Assembly (NCBI GenBank): GCA_051872775.1 | Contig: JBJEEE010000003.1 | Span: 1 to 5,113, forward strand | Reading direction: 5' to 3' | DNA length: 5,113 nucleotides | Source of the DNA: UMGS75 sp051872775 | GTDB lineage: Bacteria; Bacillota_I; Bacilli_A; ML615J-28; CAG-313 | Shown: piece after piece, positions 1 to 4,453 of the stretch | Position numbering within the stretch: the first letter of the stretch is position 1 | Layout of the letters: every line of letters begins with the position of its first letter | Notes under the pieces: generated by a model | Told to the model about the DNA's origin: nothing | What the model saw: only the letters and a program-made list of their open reading frames with translations | Database searches by the model: none | Position numbers and translations under genes: made by a program

Positions 1-2
1 AG

Positions 3-60
3 ACCCCAACTAAATCTATAGGATTTTTATAAACCCCAACAGATTCTATCTAGTCCAACA
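3..60. repeat. Short direct repeats with ACCCCAAC core
   Basis: ACCCCAAC is present at 3-10 and 33-40, a 30-bp period, and the bases that follow are similar (TAAATCTATAGG versus AGATTCTATCTAG). A third, weaker GTCCAACA lies at 53-60. The repeats might be the tail of a larger repeat or of an element end to the left of the window. No transposase or target duplication is visible, so their nature is unknown. Confidence 0.35.
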
Positions 61-215
61 AATCAAGTCGTTTTTATCATATATTTGACATATTATCTCT
101 AAAAAAGATTATTATTGCACTTTTGTTGCTTGAAATAAAATATAATTTTTCAGCATTTTAGAATTAGCATCATAATAGCCCATTAATCCAAACTAAAATA
201 TCCAAAATGCTAAAT

Positions 216-230
216 TCTACAAAAGTATAC
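216..230 (-). repeat. GTATAC motif copy R1 (inverted)
   Basis: On the minus strand this reads GTATACTTTTGTAGA. It matches copy R3 (443-457) at 14 of 15 positions and R2 (330-344) at 13 of 15. The 16 bases 219-234 are an exact reverse complement of 439-454. On the minus strand a TGGATATTTTAG follows after a 16-nt spacer (TGGA at 204-201), resembling the sequence after R3. It lies about 40 bp upstream of the first promoter's -35 box. Confidence 0.6.
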
Positions 231-271
231 ATTTTCAATCAAACAAATGCTCATCAGTTTAAGCACCTTAC

Positions 272-300
272 TTTACAAAAAATGAAAAATCGTTTATAAT
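272..300 (+). promoter_or_regulatory. Sigma-A-type promoter P1
   Basis: TTTACA (272-277) and TATAAT (295-300) are separated by 17 nt, eleven of twelve positions matching the sigma-A/sigma-70 consensus. Transcription would begin near 307, leaving a leader of nearly 390 nt before the first gene. The sequence is clearly related to the second promoter: both share the run ACAAAAAAT across and after the -35 box. Motif copy R2 lies about 30 nt after the -10. Activity is inferred from sequence only. Confidence 0.6.
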
Positions 301-329
301 AAACAAAACAATATTACATTTTTATTAAG

Positions 330-344
330 GTATACTTTTTTGGA
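330..344 (+). repeat. GTATAC motif copy R2
   Basis: The sequence GTATACTTTTTTGGA is followed by CAATTAATAAATA. It matches R3 at 14 of 15 positions. It lies 30 nt after the -10 of P1 and 32 nt before the -35 of P2, so it could act on either promoter. Its centre is about 114 bp from R1 and 113 bp from R3. It may be a regulator site or part of a duplicated regulatory unit. Confidence 0.6.
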
Positions 345-376
345 CAATTAATAAATACTCATAAAATACAATTATC

Positions 377-405
377 TTGACAAAAAATACAATTTTCCGT
401 ATAAT
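377..405 (+). promoter_or_regulatory. Perfect-consensus sigma-A-type promoter P2
   Basis: TTGACA (377-382) and TATAAT (400-405) are spaced by exactly 17 nt, a full match to the vegetative sigma-A promoter consensus. This is the best promoter in the window and points at the operon. Transcription would start around 412, giving a leader of about 280 nt before the ATG at 695. Motif R3 would lie about 30 nt into the transcript. So strong a promoter next to repeated sites suggests that control is by a repressor, by the leader or by DNA rearrangement rather than by weak promoter strength (inference). Confidence 0.8.
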
Positions 406-442
406 TATTATACAAAATAGTAGTTTTTCTTAATTTATAAAT

Positions 443-457
443 GTATACTTTTGTGGA
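443..457 (+). repeat. GTATAC motif copy R3
   Basis: The sequence GTATACTTTTGTGGA is followed by TACATTTTTAG. The 16 bases 439-454 are the exact reverse complement of 219-234, so R1 and R3 form an inverted pair around promoters P1 and P2. The site lies just downstream of the expected P2 start, a usual place for a repressor operator, but it could equally be a recombination site or a relic of duplication. Confidence 0.6.
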
Positions 458-569
458 TACATTTTTAGTTTTATTTGTGTCTTATCTAGCGAAAGAAATT
501 TCACTTATAAAACTAATGTATCACAAGTGTGTTCCAGTTTTCATCAGTATAATAATGTAGACTAACAAA

Positions 570-607
570 AAATGCGATTGTTTAATATTCGAGATATTGT
601 TGCATTT
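570..607 (+). other. Nested hairpin in the leader
   Basis: AAATGCGA (570-577) can pair with TTGCATTT (600-607), eight pairs including one G-U, and within it AATAT (584-588) pairs with ATATT (594-598) around the loop TCGAG. It would form in the leader RNA about 90 nt before the first start codon. No U-run follows, so it is not a terminator. It overlaps the decayed third promoter unit. Confidence 0.35.
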
Positions 608-623
608 ATAAAATTAATCAAAA

Positions 624-660
624 CATACTTTTACTTAATATATATTTTATGGACAATAAT
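624..660 (+). repeat. Decayed GTATAC motif copy R4
   Basis: CATACTTTT (624-632) is followed after 17 nt by TGGACAATAATGAATA (650-665). The second half matches the bases after R2 (TGGACAATTAATAAATA) with one base gap and one substitution. The pattern is that of R2 with about 16 extra bases, the same kind of expansion as in R1. It lies just before the ribosome binding site of the first gene. Confidence 0.4.
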
Positions 661-684
661 GAATAATCTATAGAAAAGTTTTAT

Positions 685-690
685 GAGGTG
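685..690 (+). promoter_or_regulatory. Ribosome binding site of the first gene
   Basis: GAGGTG ends four bases before the ATG at 695, with A-rich spacing. It supports that start; no other in-frame ATG lies nearby upstream. Confidence 0.7.
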
Positions 691-694
691 AAAA

Positions 695-1417
695 ATGGAA
701 GAAAAGAATTTAAATGAAAAACAAAATGTCAAAAAATTTAAAATGACACCATTAAATATAGTTGGTCTTATTATGATAATTATTTTCTTACCAATCATTA
801 TCATTGATGCGGTAATAATTATCAAAGGTGCTGTTCACCCAGATGAACTTCCAATGGTTTTCAATACATCACCTTTGATTGTTGTATCTGACTCAATGAC
901 AATCAATAAAGATGCGGAAGAAGAATTCCTAAAAGGTGCATTTAATAAGAATGACTTAATTATTATTAAAAAAGTAGATCCTGAAACTCTTGAAATTGGT
1001 GATATCATCACATATCGTGAAAAATCATCAGGTGAATTTATTACCCATAGAATTATTGATAAAGTAATTAGTGATAAAGGTAATCCTAGTTTTGTTACAA
1101 AAGGTGATGCTTCACCTGATCGTGACCCATATGTTGTAACATATGATCAAGTAGTTGGAATTTATAAAACAAGACTACCTGGACTTGGAGGAGTATCACA
1201 ATTCATACAATCAGTTCCTGGCGTTATCATCATTATTGGTGTTCCACTTTTAATTTTCTTTGGAGTTGATTTAATCCTAAAGAACAAAGAAAAACAAAAA
1301 GCAGCCAATAAAACGGCAGAACTAGAAGCAGAGCTTGCAAGACTAAAAGCCGAACAAGCTAAACAAGAAGAATCAGCAGAAGAAGAACAACCTGAAGAAA
1401 ATACTGATTCTAAATAA
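695..1417 (+). CDS. sipW: SipW-like ER-type signal peptidase I
   Basis: This 240-residue membrane serine protease most likely removes signal peptides from the TasA-like proteins encoded beside it. A hydrophobic segment lies at about 20-43, the catalytic domain faces outside, and a second hydrophobic segment spans about 174-195. The SDSM motif puts the nucleophile at Ser67. THR at 117-119 supplies His118, which replaces the Lys of ordinary bacterial Lep enzymes. The KGD box gives Asp138, with Asp144 six residues later, the same spacing as the paired aspartates of yeast Sec11. These are marks of the archaeal/ER-type family (MEROPS S26B, TIGR02228), to which B. subtilis SipW belongs. The tail (about 197-240) is charged and heptad-like, then acidic, and should be cytoplasmic. 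It lies 87 nt before the TasA-like gene, fitting a peptidase-substrate pair. The family is clear; the exact substrate is inferred from context. Confidence 0.9.
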   Translation: MEEKNLNEKQNVKKFKMTPLNIVGLIMIIIFLPIIIIDAVIIIKGAVHPDELPMVFNTSPLIVVSDSMTINKDAEEEFLKGAFNKNDLIIIKKVDPETLEIGDIITYREKSSGEFITHRIIDKVISDKGNPSFVTKGDASPDRDPYVVTYDQVVGIYKTRLPGLGGVSQFIQSVPGVIIIIGVPLLIFFGVDLILKNKEKQKAANKTAELEAELARLKAEQAKQEESAEEEQPEENTDSK

Positions 1418-1422
1418 TTTTG

Positions 1423-1460
1423 TTTATTGCGTTGCCACGCGTGATAAAATATACAATAAA
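1423..1460 (+). other. Hairpin and GC-rich palindrome between sipW and tasA-like gene
   Basis: TTTATTG (1423-1429) can pair with CAATAAA (1454-1460). Inside lie a small GCGT/ACGC stem (1429-1432 with 1437-1440) and the perfect palindrome CACGCGTG (1436-1443), which stands out in such AT-rich DNA. No U-tract follows, so a terminator is unlikely. It may be an mRNA processing or stabilising structure, or a protein site. A TTGCCA (1432-1437) resembles a -35 box but lacks a well-spaced -10. Confidence 0.35.
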
Positions 1461-1491
1461 AAACAAACAAAAATTTGAAATTTAATTAATG

Positions 1492-1497
1492 AAAGGA
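1492..1497 (+). promoter_or_regulatory. Ribosome binding site of the TasA-like gene
   Basis: AAAGGA with a 7-nt spacer precedes the ATG at 1505 and fixes this start, which also gives a proper signal peptide. Confidence 0.7.
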
Positions 1498-1504
1498 AAT
1501 TAAT

Positions 1505-2134
1505 ATGAGAAGAAATAAATTATTTATTTTAGGTTTATTCTTTGCATTTGTAGCTGTATTAAGCTTAACATTAGTTTCTGGAACATGGGCTAAATATACA
1601 TCAACAGTTACAAGCGCAGATGCAACTGCAAGAGTTGCTAAGTGGGAATGGAATATAGGAGAACAAGAAGTAGTTGGTGATACTCCAATCTCAACTAAAT
1701 TTGCTTTTAATCTTTTTGATACAATTAACGATACTTATAATGATGGTGATAATCACGAAGAAGATGTTGCAACAAGTGAATCTGCAAAAATTATTGCTCC
1801 TGGTACAACTGGTTCATATACAGTTTCAATTAAAAATAATTCAGAAGTTTCTGGAACTGTCAGAATTGCTGTTAAAGTAACAAATGAACATAATATTCCT
1901 GTTAACTTCTACTATCAATTAGGTACTGGTGGTGCTTTACAAGAAGTGACTCTTACTGATCATGCAGGAACATTTTATATTGATGTACCTAAAATTGCTG
2001 CATTAGCGGCAGCAACATCAGATGTTGTTATTACTTGGGAATGGCCTTTTGGTGGTGATGATACATCTCTAGGTTTAAATGGTACGTATCAATTGACAGT
2101 AAATGCAACTGTTACATTCACTCAAGTTGACTAA
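1505..2134 (+). CDS. TasA/camelysin-like secreted fibre protein
   Basis: This 209-residue secreted protein is probably the main structural subunit of the locus. It begins with basic residues (MRRNK) and a hydrophobic stretch at 6-24, then GTWAKYTS, the pattern of SipW-dependent-type signal peptides (TIGR04088), also seen in B. subtilis TasA (GTWAAF). Cleavage after Ala29 is likely, leaving about 180 residues. The mature part is predicted beta-rich: APG..GSY at 98-105 followed by an NNSEVSG turn, the strand NIPVNFYYQLG (130-140), TWEW (177-180), and a final strand ending in QVD. There is no cysteine, C-terminal anchor or sortase motif. TasA-family subunits are known to polymerise into matrix fibres by donor-strand exchange using the mature N-terminus; here that would be the segment around TSADATARVAKW (inference). 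The SipW-like gene lies just upstream. A strong hairpin follows, suggesting that this gene is expressed above those downstream. Confidence 0.85.
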   Translation: MRRNKLFILGLFFAFVAVLSLTLVSGTWAKYTSTVTSADATARVAKWEWNIGEQEVVGDTPISTKFAFNLFDTINDTYNDGDNHEEDVATSESAKIIAPGTTGSYTVSIKNNSEVSGTVRIAVKVTNEHNIPVNFYYQLGTGGALQEVTLTDHAGTFYIDVPKIAALAAATSDVVITWEWPFGGDDTSLGLNGTYQLTVNATVTFTQVD

Positions 2135-2161
2135 TTTAAGTGTATTAGTTATATTTATTTA

Positions 2162-2195
2162 ATTTATTTTAAGAAATTATTTATTTTAAGAAATT
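2162..2195 (+). repeat. Perfect 17-bp tandem repeat
   Basis: ATTTATTTTAAGAAATT occurs twice head to tail at 2162-2178 and 2179-2195, with no mismatch. It lies 27 bp after the stop of the TasA-like gene and just before a palindrome and a terminator. It may be replication slippage in AT-rich DNA, or a paired protein-binding site. Confidence 0.7.
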
Positions 2196-2209
2196 TTTTA
2201 ACGTTAAAA
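2196..2209. promoter_or_regulatory. 14-bp perfect palindrome
   Basis: TTTTAACGTTAAAA is a perfect dyad directly abutting the 17-bp tandem repeat. It could be an operator. A TATAAT sits at 2217-2222, but the matching -35 position is only a T-run, so a promoter here is weak. Function is not established. Confidence 0.35.
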
Positions 2210-2222
2210 GCCACAATATAAT

Positions 2223-2270
2223 AAGATTCAGATGAAGTATGTGGCGCTTCTTCTGAATCTTTTATTGTTT
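2223..2270 (+). terminator. Strong intrinsic terminator or attenuator after the TasA-like gene
   Basis: AAGATTCAGA (2223-2232) pairs perfectly with TCTGAATCTT (2252-2261). After one mismatch GAAG (2234-2237) pairs with CTTC (2247-2250), closing a 9-nt loop (2238-2246). The T-rich run TTTATTGTTT follows at 2261-2270. The loop contains TGTGGC (2240-2245), exactly complementary to GCCACA at 2210-2215 just upstream, so a pseudoknot or competing stem is possible. Partial termination would make the major subunit more abundant than the downstream products. Confidence 0.8.
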
Positions 2271-2280
2271 AAATCTATAA

Positions 2281-2333
2281 CATATCTTTAACAAAGTTAT
2301 TTAATTTATTTAAATGATTTTGTTAAGAATATG
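2281..2333 (+). other. Long AT-rich hairpin just before the ribosome binding site
   Basis: Bases 2281-2304 pair with 2310-2333 as a 24-position stem with one mismatch (2286/2328) and three G-U pairs, around a 5-nt loop at 2305-2309. It ends two bases before the Shine-Dalgarno site of the next gene. It has no T-tract after it. It may be an RNase III-type processing or stabilising structure, or may modulate translation start of the downstream gene. Confidence 0.55.
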
Positions 2334-2334
2334 T

Positions 2335-2343
2335 AGAAAGAAG
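2335..2343 (+). promoter_or_regulatory. Ribosome binding site that decides the start at 2353
   Basis: AGAAAGAAG ends nine bases before the ATG at 2353. The in-frame ATG at 2344 has no spacing from it, and the one at 2314 lies inside the long hairpin with no purine-rich site before it. Confidence 0.5.
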
Positions 2344-2352
2344 ATGATACAT

Positions 2353-3201
2353 ATGACGGACAAACAAAATAAAAAAGGAATAGCAAAAAGATATTTTGGT
2401 TATCATGTTACCTTCAATCGAATTAAAAATGAGAATGGTGTAGTAGTTGCCAGTATTAGTGGTCATCAAATTATTTCTAATGATAAGTTGTTTGAAGATA
2501 GCATTCTTGAAGGAAGTAGTTTAGGTGATGAATATAGTTCTTCTCAAAAAAAAGGAGACATCCTTTATAGTTTGATTAGTTCAATTACAAAAGAACCAAT
2601 TGCTAAAGTTGATAAATATTATAATATTTATTCACTTGAGAATAAATATTTAGGTAGTATTTATAATTCTCATTCAGAAACGAAATTTACAATTTTATTT
2701 TTATTATTTTTACTAATTTGTATAAGTTTGGGCTTTATTGCTTTTTATCGTACAGGTGATCCGTTTAATCCTCAAGATATCGTTATTACTGAGGTTGATG
2801 GAAATCCAGTGACAGATAGTTGGAATATTTTCCCTTCTAAAATATATCCTGGAAAGATGGGAAAATACTATTTTGACATCACTAATAATGATACTATAAG
2901 TAGCGATATCTTTGTTAGTTTTTCTGAACAAGGATTCTCAGATATTCCTATGCAATATCGTTTACGTTCTACTGGTTCATATCTTTGTGGTGATGAAGAT
3001 ACTTGGGTTACAATTGATGAACTAAGGATTAATGGCACAAGAATTGCAGGGAAAGAAACTGCTAAGTTTGTTCTTGAGTGGCGTTGGTATGATGATGGTA
3101 CCCGTGATGAAAAGGACACACAAATTGGAAGTAAAGATAGTTCGAATTATGTAATTACGATAGAAGTAGTAGCTCAACCACTTAATAAATCAAGCAATTA
3201 G
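2353..3201 (+). CDS. Single-pass membrane protein with external TasA-like domain
   Basis: This 282-residue protein has no cleavable signal peptide. Residues 1-111 form a polar, strand-rich domain predicted to be cytoplasmic; I do not recognise its family. One membrane segment lies at about 112-132 (ILFLLFLLICISLGFIAF), and about 150 residues follow outside. This part resembles the neighbouring TasA-like protein: YPG..GKYYFDITNND at 165-180, DIPMQYRL (197-204) matching NIPVNFYYQL, and LEWRW (241-245) followed by an acidic DT..G loop matching TWEW. One cysteine (Cys212) lies in the outer part. It could anchor or start the fibre, comparable in role to TapA of B. subtilis, or sense it and signal inside; both are inference. 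It lies 12 nt before the next gene. A longer frame opens at 2314, but the ribosome binding site favours 2353. Moderately sure of the fold, unsure of function. Confidence 0.75.
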   Translation: MTDKQNKKGIAKRYFGYHVTFNRIKNENGVVVASISGHQIISNDKLFEDSILEGSSLGDEYSSSQKKGDILYSLISSITKEPIAKVDKYYNIYSLENKYLGSIYNSHSETKFTILFLLFLLICISLGFIAFYRTGDPFNPQDIVITEVDGNPVTDSWNIFPSKIYPGKMGKYYFDITNNDTISSDIFVSFSEQGFSDIPMQYRLRSTGSYLCGDEDTWVTIDELRINGTRIAGKETAKFVLEWRWYDDGTRDEKDTQIGSKDSSNYVITIEVVAQPLNKSSN

Positions 3202-3208
3202 GGGTGAG
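3201..3208 (+). promoter_or_regulatory. Ribosome binding site overlapping the previous stop
   Basis: GGGGTGAG begins on the last base of the TAG stop at 3199-3201 and ends five bases before the ATG at 3214. This suggests that translation of the two genes is linked. Confidence 0.6.
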
Positions 3209-3213
3209 AAGAT

Positions 3214-4452
3214 ATGACTAAGAAAAAATATCTTTTTCTAGTTTTAATTTTTGTAGTTGTATTGGTTCTTTCTTTCTTTATGAATGTTAAAACATCTACT
3301 ACAATAGCGCATTATCGTAGTGATTTAGATGCATCTGATTACGCAAGAATTGCTAAATGGGATGTTAGAAGTGTATCTAAAAAGAATGGTGAATCAATTC
3401 TTCTTGATGCTGGTTTTAATGATAATATTGTTAGTGGTAGTGGTAACTGGTTCTTTGAAGTTGAAAACTTATCGGAAGTTCGTGCCTCTATTAGTAATTC
3501 CAGCAAAATTAAGTTTCGTCTTGATGGTGATTCACTTAAAGATAAAGATATTGATGGAAAACTTTCATGGGATTTTTTAACTGGTAGTGATAATCCGGTA
3601 AATTTTATTATTTATCTTTATAATACAAGTGCTGAAAATCTCTTAAGTTATAAAAAAGATGATACCATCCTTTCATTTAATGATTTTTCTAGTTTAAATG
3701 ATAAAACAGGATATGAAGAAATTGTTACTTTATTACCTGGTGTAAATCGTATTGAAGTAATTAATACTAATAGTTCTAATTTTAATGATGATTACAAATT
3801 CACTAAAAAAGATGAAATCATTGATGGTAAAATTGTTACCTACTATGAACTTGAATTTTCTCTTAGTAGTGTAATTGGTGATACTTTTATTGATTTAGGT
3901 CTAGATGATAATAAGACTACGTATGCTTTTCAAGTATATTGGAATGTAGAAAGTTCAGGTAGCGGTTCTGGATTACCAGGAACTGAGGATAAAGAGTATA
4001 TTGCTTATTCATATAAAGCAGGTACAGGACCTAGTGGAAAATTTACTGTTGATGGTATTAAATATGATTACAACTATACGATCAGTGGTAATCCATATTA
4101 TATTGAACGTACTAATAAAGATTTATTTGAATACCTAAAATATACCTCATCTTTAGGGGGCGAACCTCACTTTGAGTTTTACACTGGAACAATCGATGGT
4201 AACGATACTTACATGCGAGTTAAATATAGTGATTTAACCGGAGTACAACAAGAAACGATTGAAAGTTATAAGACTTTAAAAGGATATGTTACCTCAATAG
4301 CTGATTTAAAGCACTTAATTGAATATTTTGAATATCAACAATATAAAACATTCGTCCAAGATATGAAAGAATTTACTGATAGCTTACCATATTTAAGTAT
4401 GGGAATTCAATGTACAATATCTTTTAGTTTAGTTGTTGAACAAGTAGATTAA
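3214..4452 (+). CDS. Large SipW-type secreted protein with expanded TasA-like fold
   Basis: This 412-residue secreted protein starts with MTKKK and a hydrophobic core at 6-23. TTIAHYRS follows, matching the neighbour's GTWAKYTS, so cleavage after Ala32 by a SipW-type enzyme is likely. ARIAKW (44-49) is the counterpart of ARVAKW in the smaller subunit. TasA-like strands follow: GNWFFEVENLSEV (77-89), NPVNFIIYL (128-136, compare NIPVNFYYQL) and FQVYWNV (239-245). In the smaller subunit the WEW strand is about 30 residues from the end. Here about 165 residues follow, beginning with a Ser/Gly linker (247-253). This mixed, partly helical region (about 257-395) looks like an inserted domain. The protein returns to a final strand and ends in EQVD, as the smaller subunit ends in TQVD. 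One cysteine (Cys400). It may be a minor or tip subunit carrying a binding domain (inference). The downstream peptidase starts one base after its stop. Confidence 0.75.
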   Translation: MTKKKYLFLVLIFVVVLVLSFFMNVKTSTTIAHYRSDLDASDYARIAKWDVRSVSKKNGESILLDAGFNDNIVSGSGNWFFEVENLSEVRASISNSSKIKFRLDGDSLKDKDIDGKLSWDFLTGSDNPVNFIIYLYNTSAENLLSYKKDDTILSFNDFSSLNDKTGYEEIVTLLPGVNRIEVINTNSSNFNDDYKFTKKDEIIDGKIVTYYELEFSLSSVIGDTFIDLGLDDNKTTYAFQVYWNVESSGSGSGLPGTEDKEYIAYSYKAGTGPSGKFTVDGIKYDYNYTISGNPYYIERTNKDLFEYLKYTSSLGGEPHFEFYTGTIDGNDTYMRVKYSDLTGVQQETIESYKTLKGYVTSIADLKHLIEYFEYQQYKTFVQDMKEFTDSLPYLSMGIQCTISFSLVVEQVD

Positions 4453-4453
4453 T

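Larger units (their letters stand above)
1..271. other. AT-rich non-coding region, no gene seen
   Basis: No convincing coding frame or RNA gene is visible here. The octamer ACCCCAAC occurs at 3-10 and again at 33-40, each followed by a related AT-rich stretch, with a weaker GTCCAACA at 53-60. An imperfect inverted repeat pairs 159-169 (TAGAATTAGCA) with 208-219, one bulged base, and the alternative AGCATTTT (152-159) pairs with AAAATGCT (204-211). A weak promoter-like TTGACA at 85-90 has no good -10 at normal spacing. The segment probably separates this operon from an upstream gene outside the window. Confidence 0.6.
406..694 (+). promoter_or_regulatory. Long 5' leader of the operon
   Basis: About 280 nt lie between P2 and the first start codon without a supportable gene. 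Elements seen: motif R3 (443-457); a possible 6-bp stem AAAACT (509-514) with AGTTTT (536-541); a nested hairpin at 570-607; a decayed third promoter unit (ACAAAAAAT at 565-573); and motif R4 (624-660). No known riboswitch class is recognised and no U-tract terminator is visible, so attenuation here is not shown. Confidence 0.45.

Noticed and set aside
85..115. TTGACA followed by TATTAT as a promoter
   Set aside because: The spacing is 19 nt and no gene or conserved motif follows; much weaker than the promoters at 272-300 and 377-405.
216..457. CRISPR array suggested by regularly spaced repeats
   Set aside because: The repeats are only about 15 bp, one is inverted, spacers of about 100 bp are too long, and promoters lie between them.
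631..825. Minus-strand open frame of 64 codons over the leader and start of the first gene
   Set aside because: It overlaps the well-supported peptidase gene, its product is a low-complexity Ile/Phe-rich string from AT-rich DNA, and no ribosome binding site favours it.
695..1417. Ordinary bacterial Lep-type signal peptidase with a Ser-Lys dyad
   Set aside because: The Lys position is His (THR), and the two-membrane-segment layout with KGD fits the SipW/ER-type family.
1162..1470. Minus-strand open frame of 102 codons
   Set aside because: It is the antisense of the charged coiled-coil tail of the peptidase; the Ser/Ala/Cys-rich product reflects the reverse of Glu/Lys/Ala codons.
1674..1880. 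Plus-strand open frame inside the TasA-like gene
   Set aside because: It is a shifted-frame shadow of a clear secreted-protein gene, with a Leu/Ile/Gln-rich product and no start signals.
2252..2281. Promoter for the downstream genes just after the terminator (TATAAC at 2276-2281)
   Set aside because: The -35 position overlaps the terminator stem and matches the consensus only partly, so I could not support it.
2314..2352. Longer start for the membrane protein
   Set aside because: The ATG lies inside the long hairpin without a ribosome binding site; AGAAAGAAG at 2335-2343 fits the ATG at 2353.
2713..3119. Two overlapping minus-strand open frames
   Set aside because: Both lie fully within the membrane protein gene, overlap each other, and show no motif or start signal.
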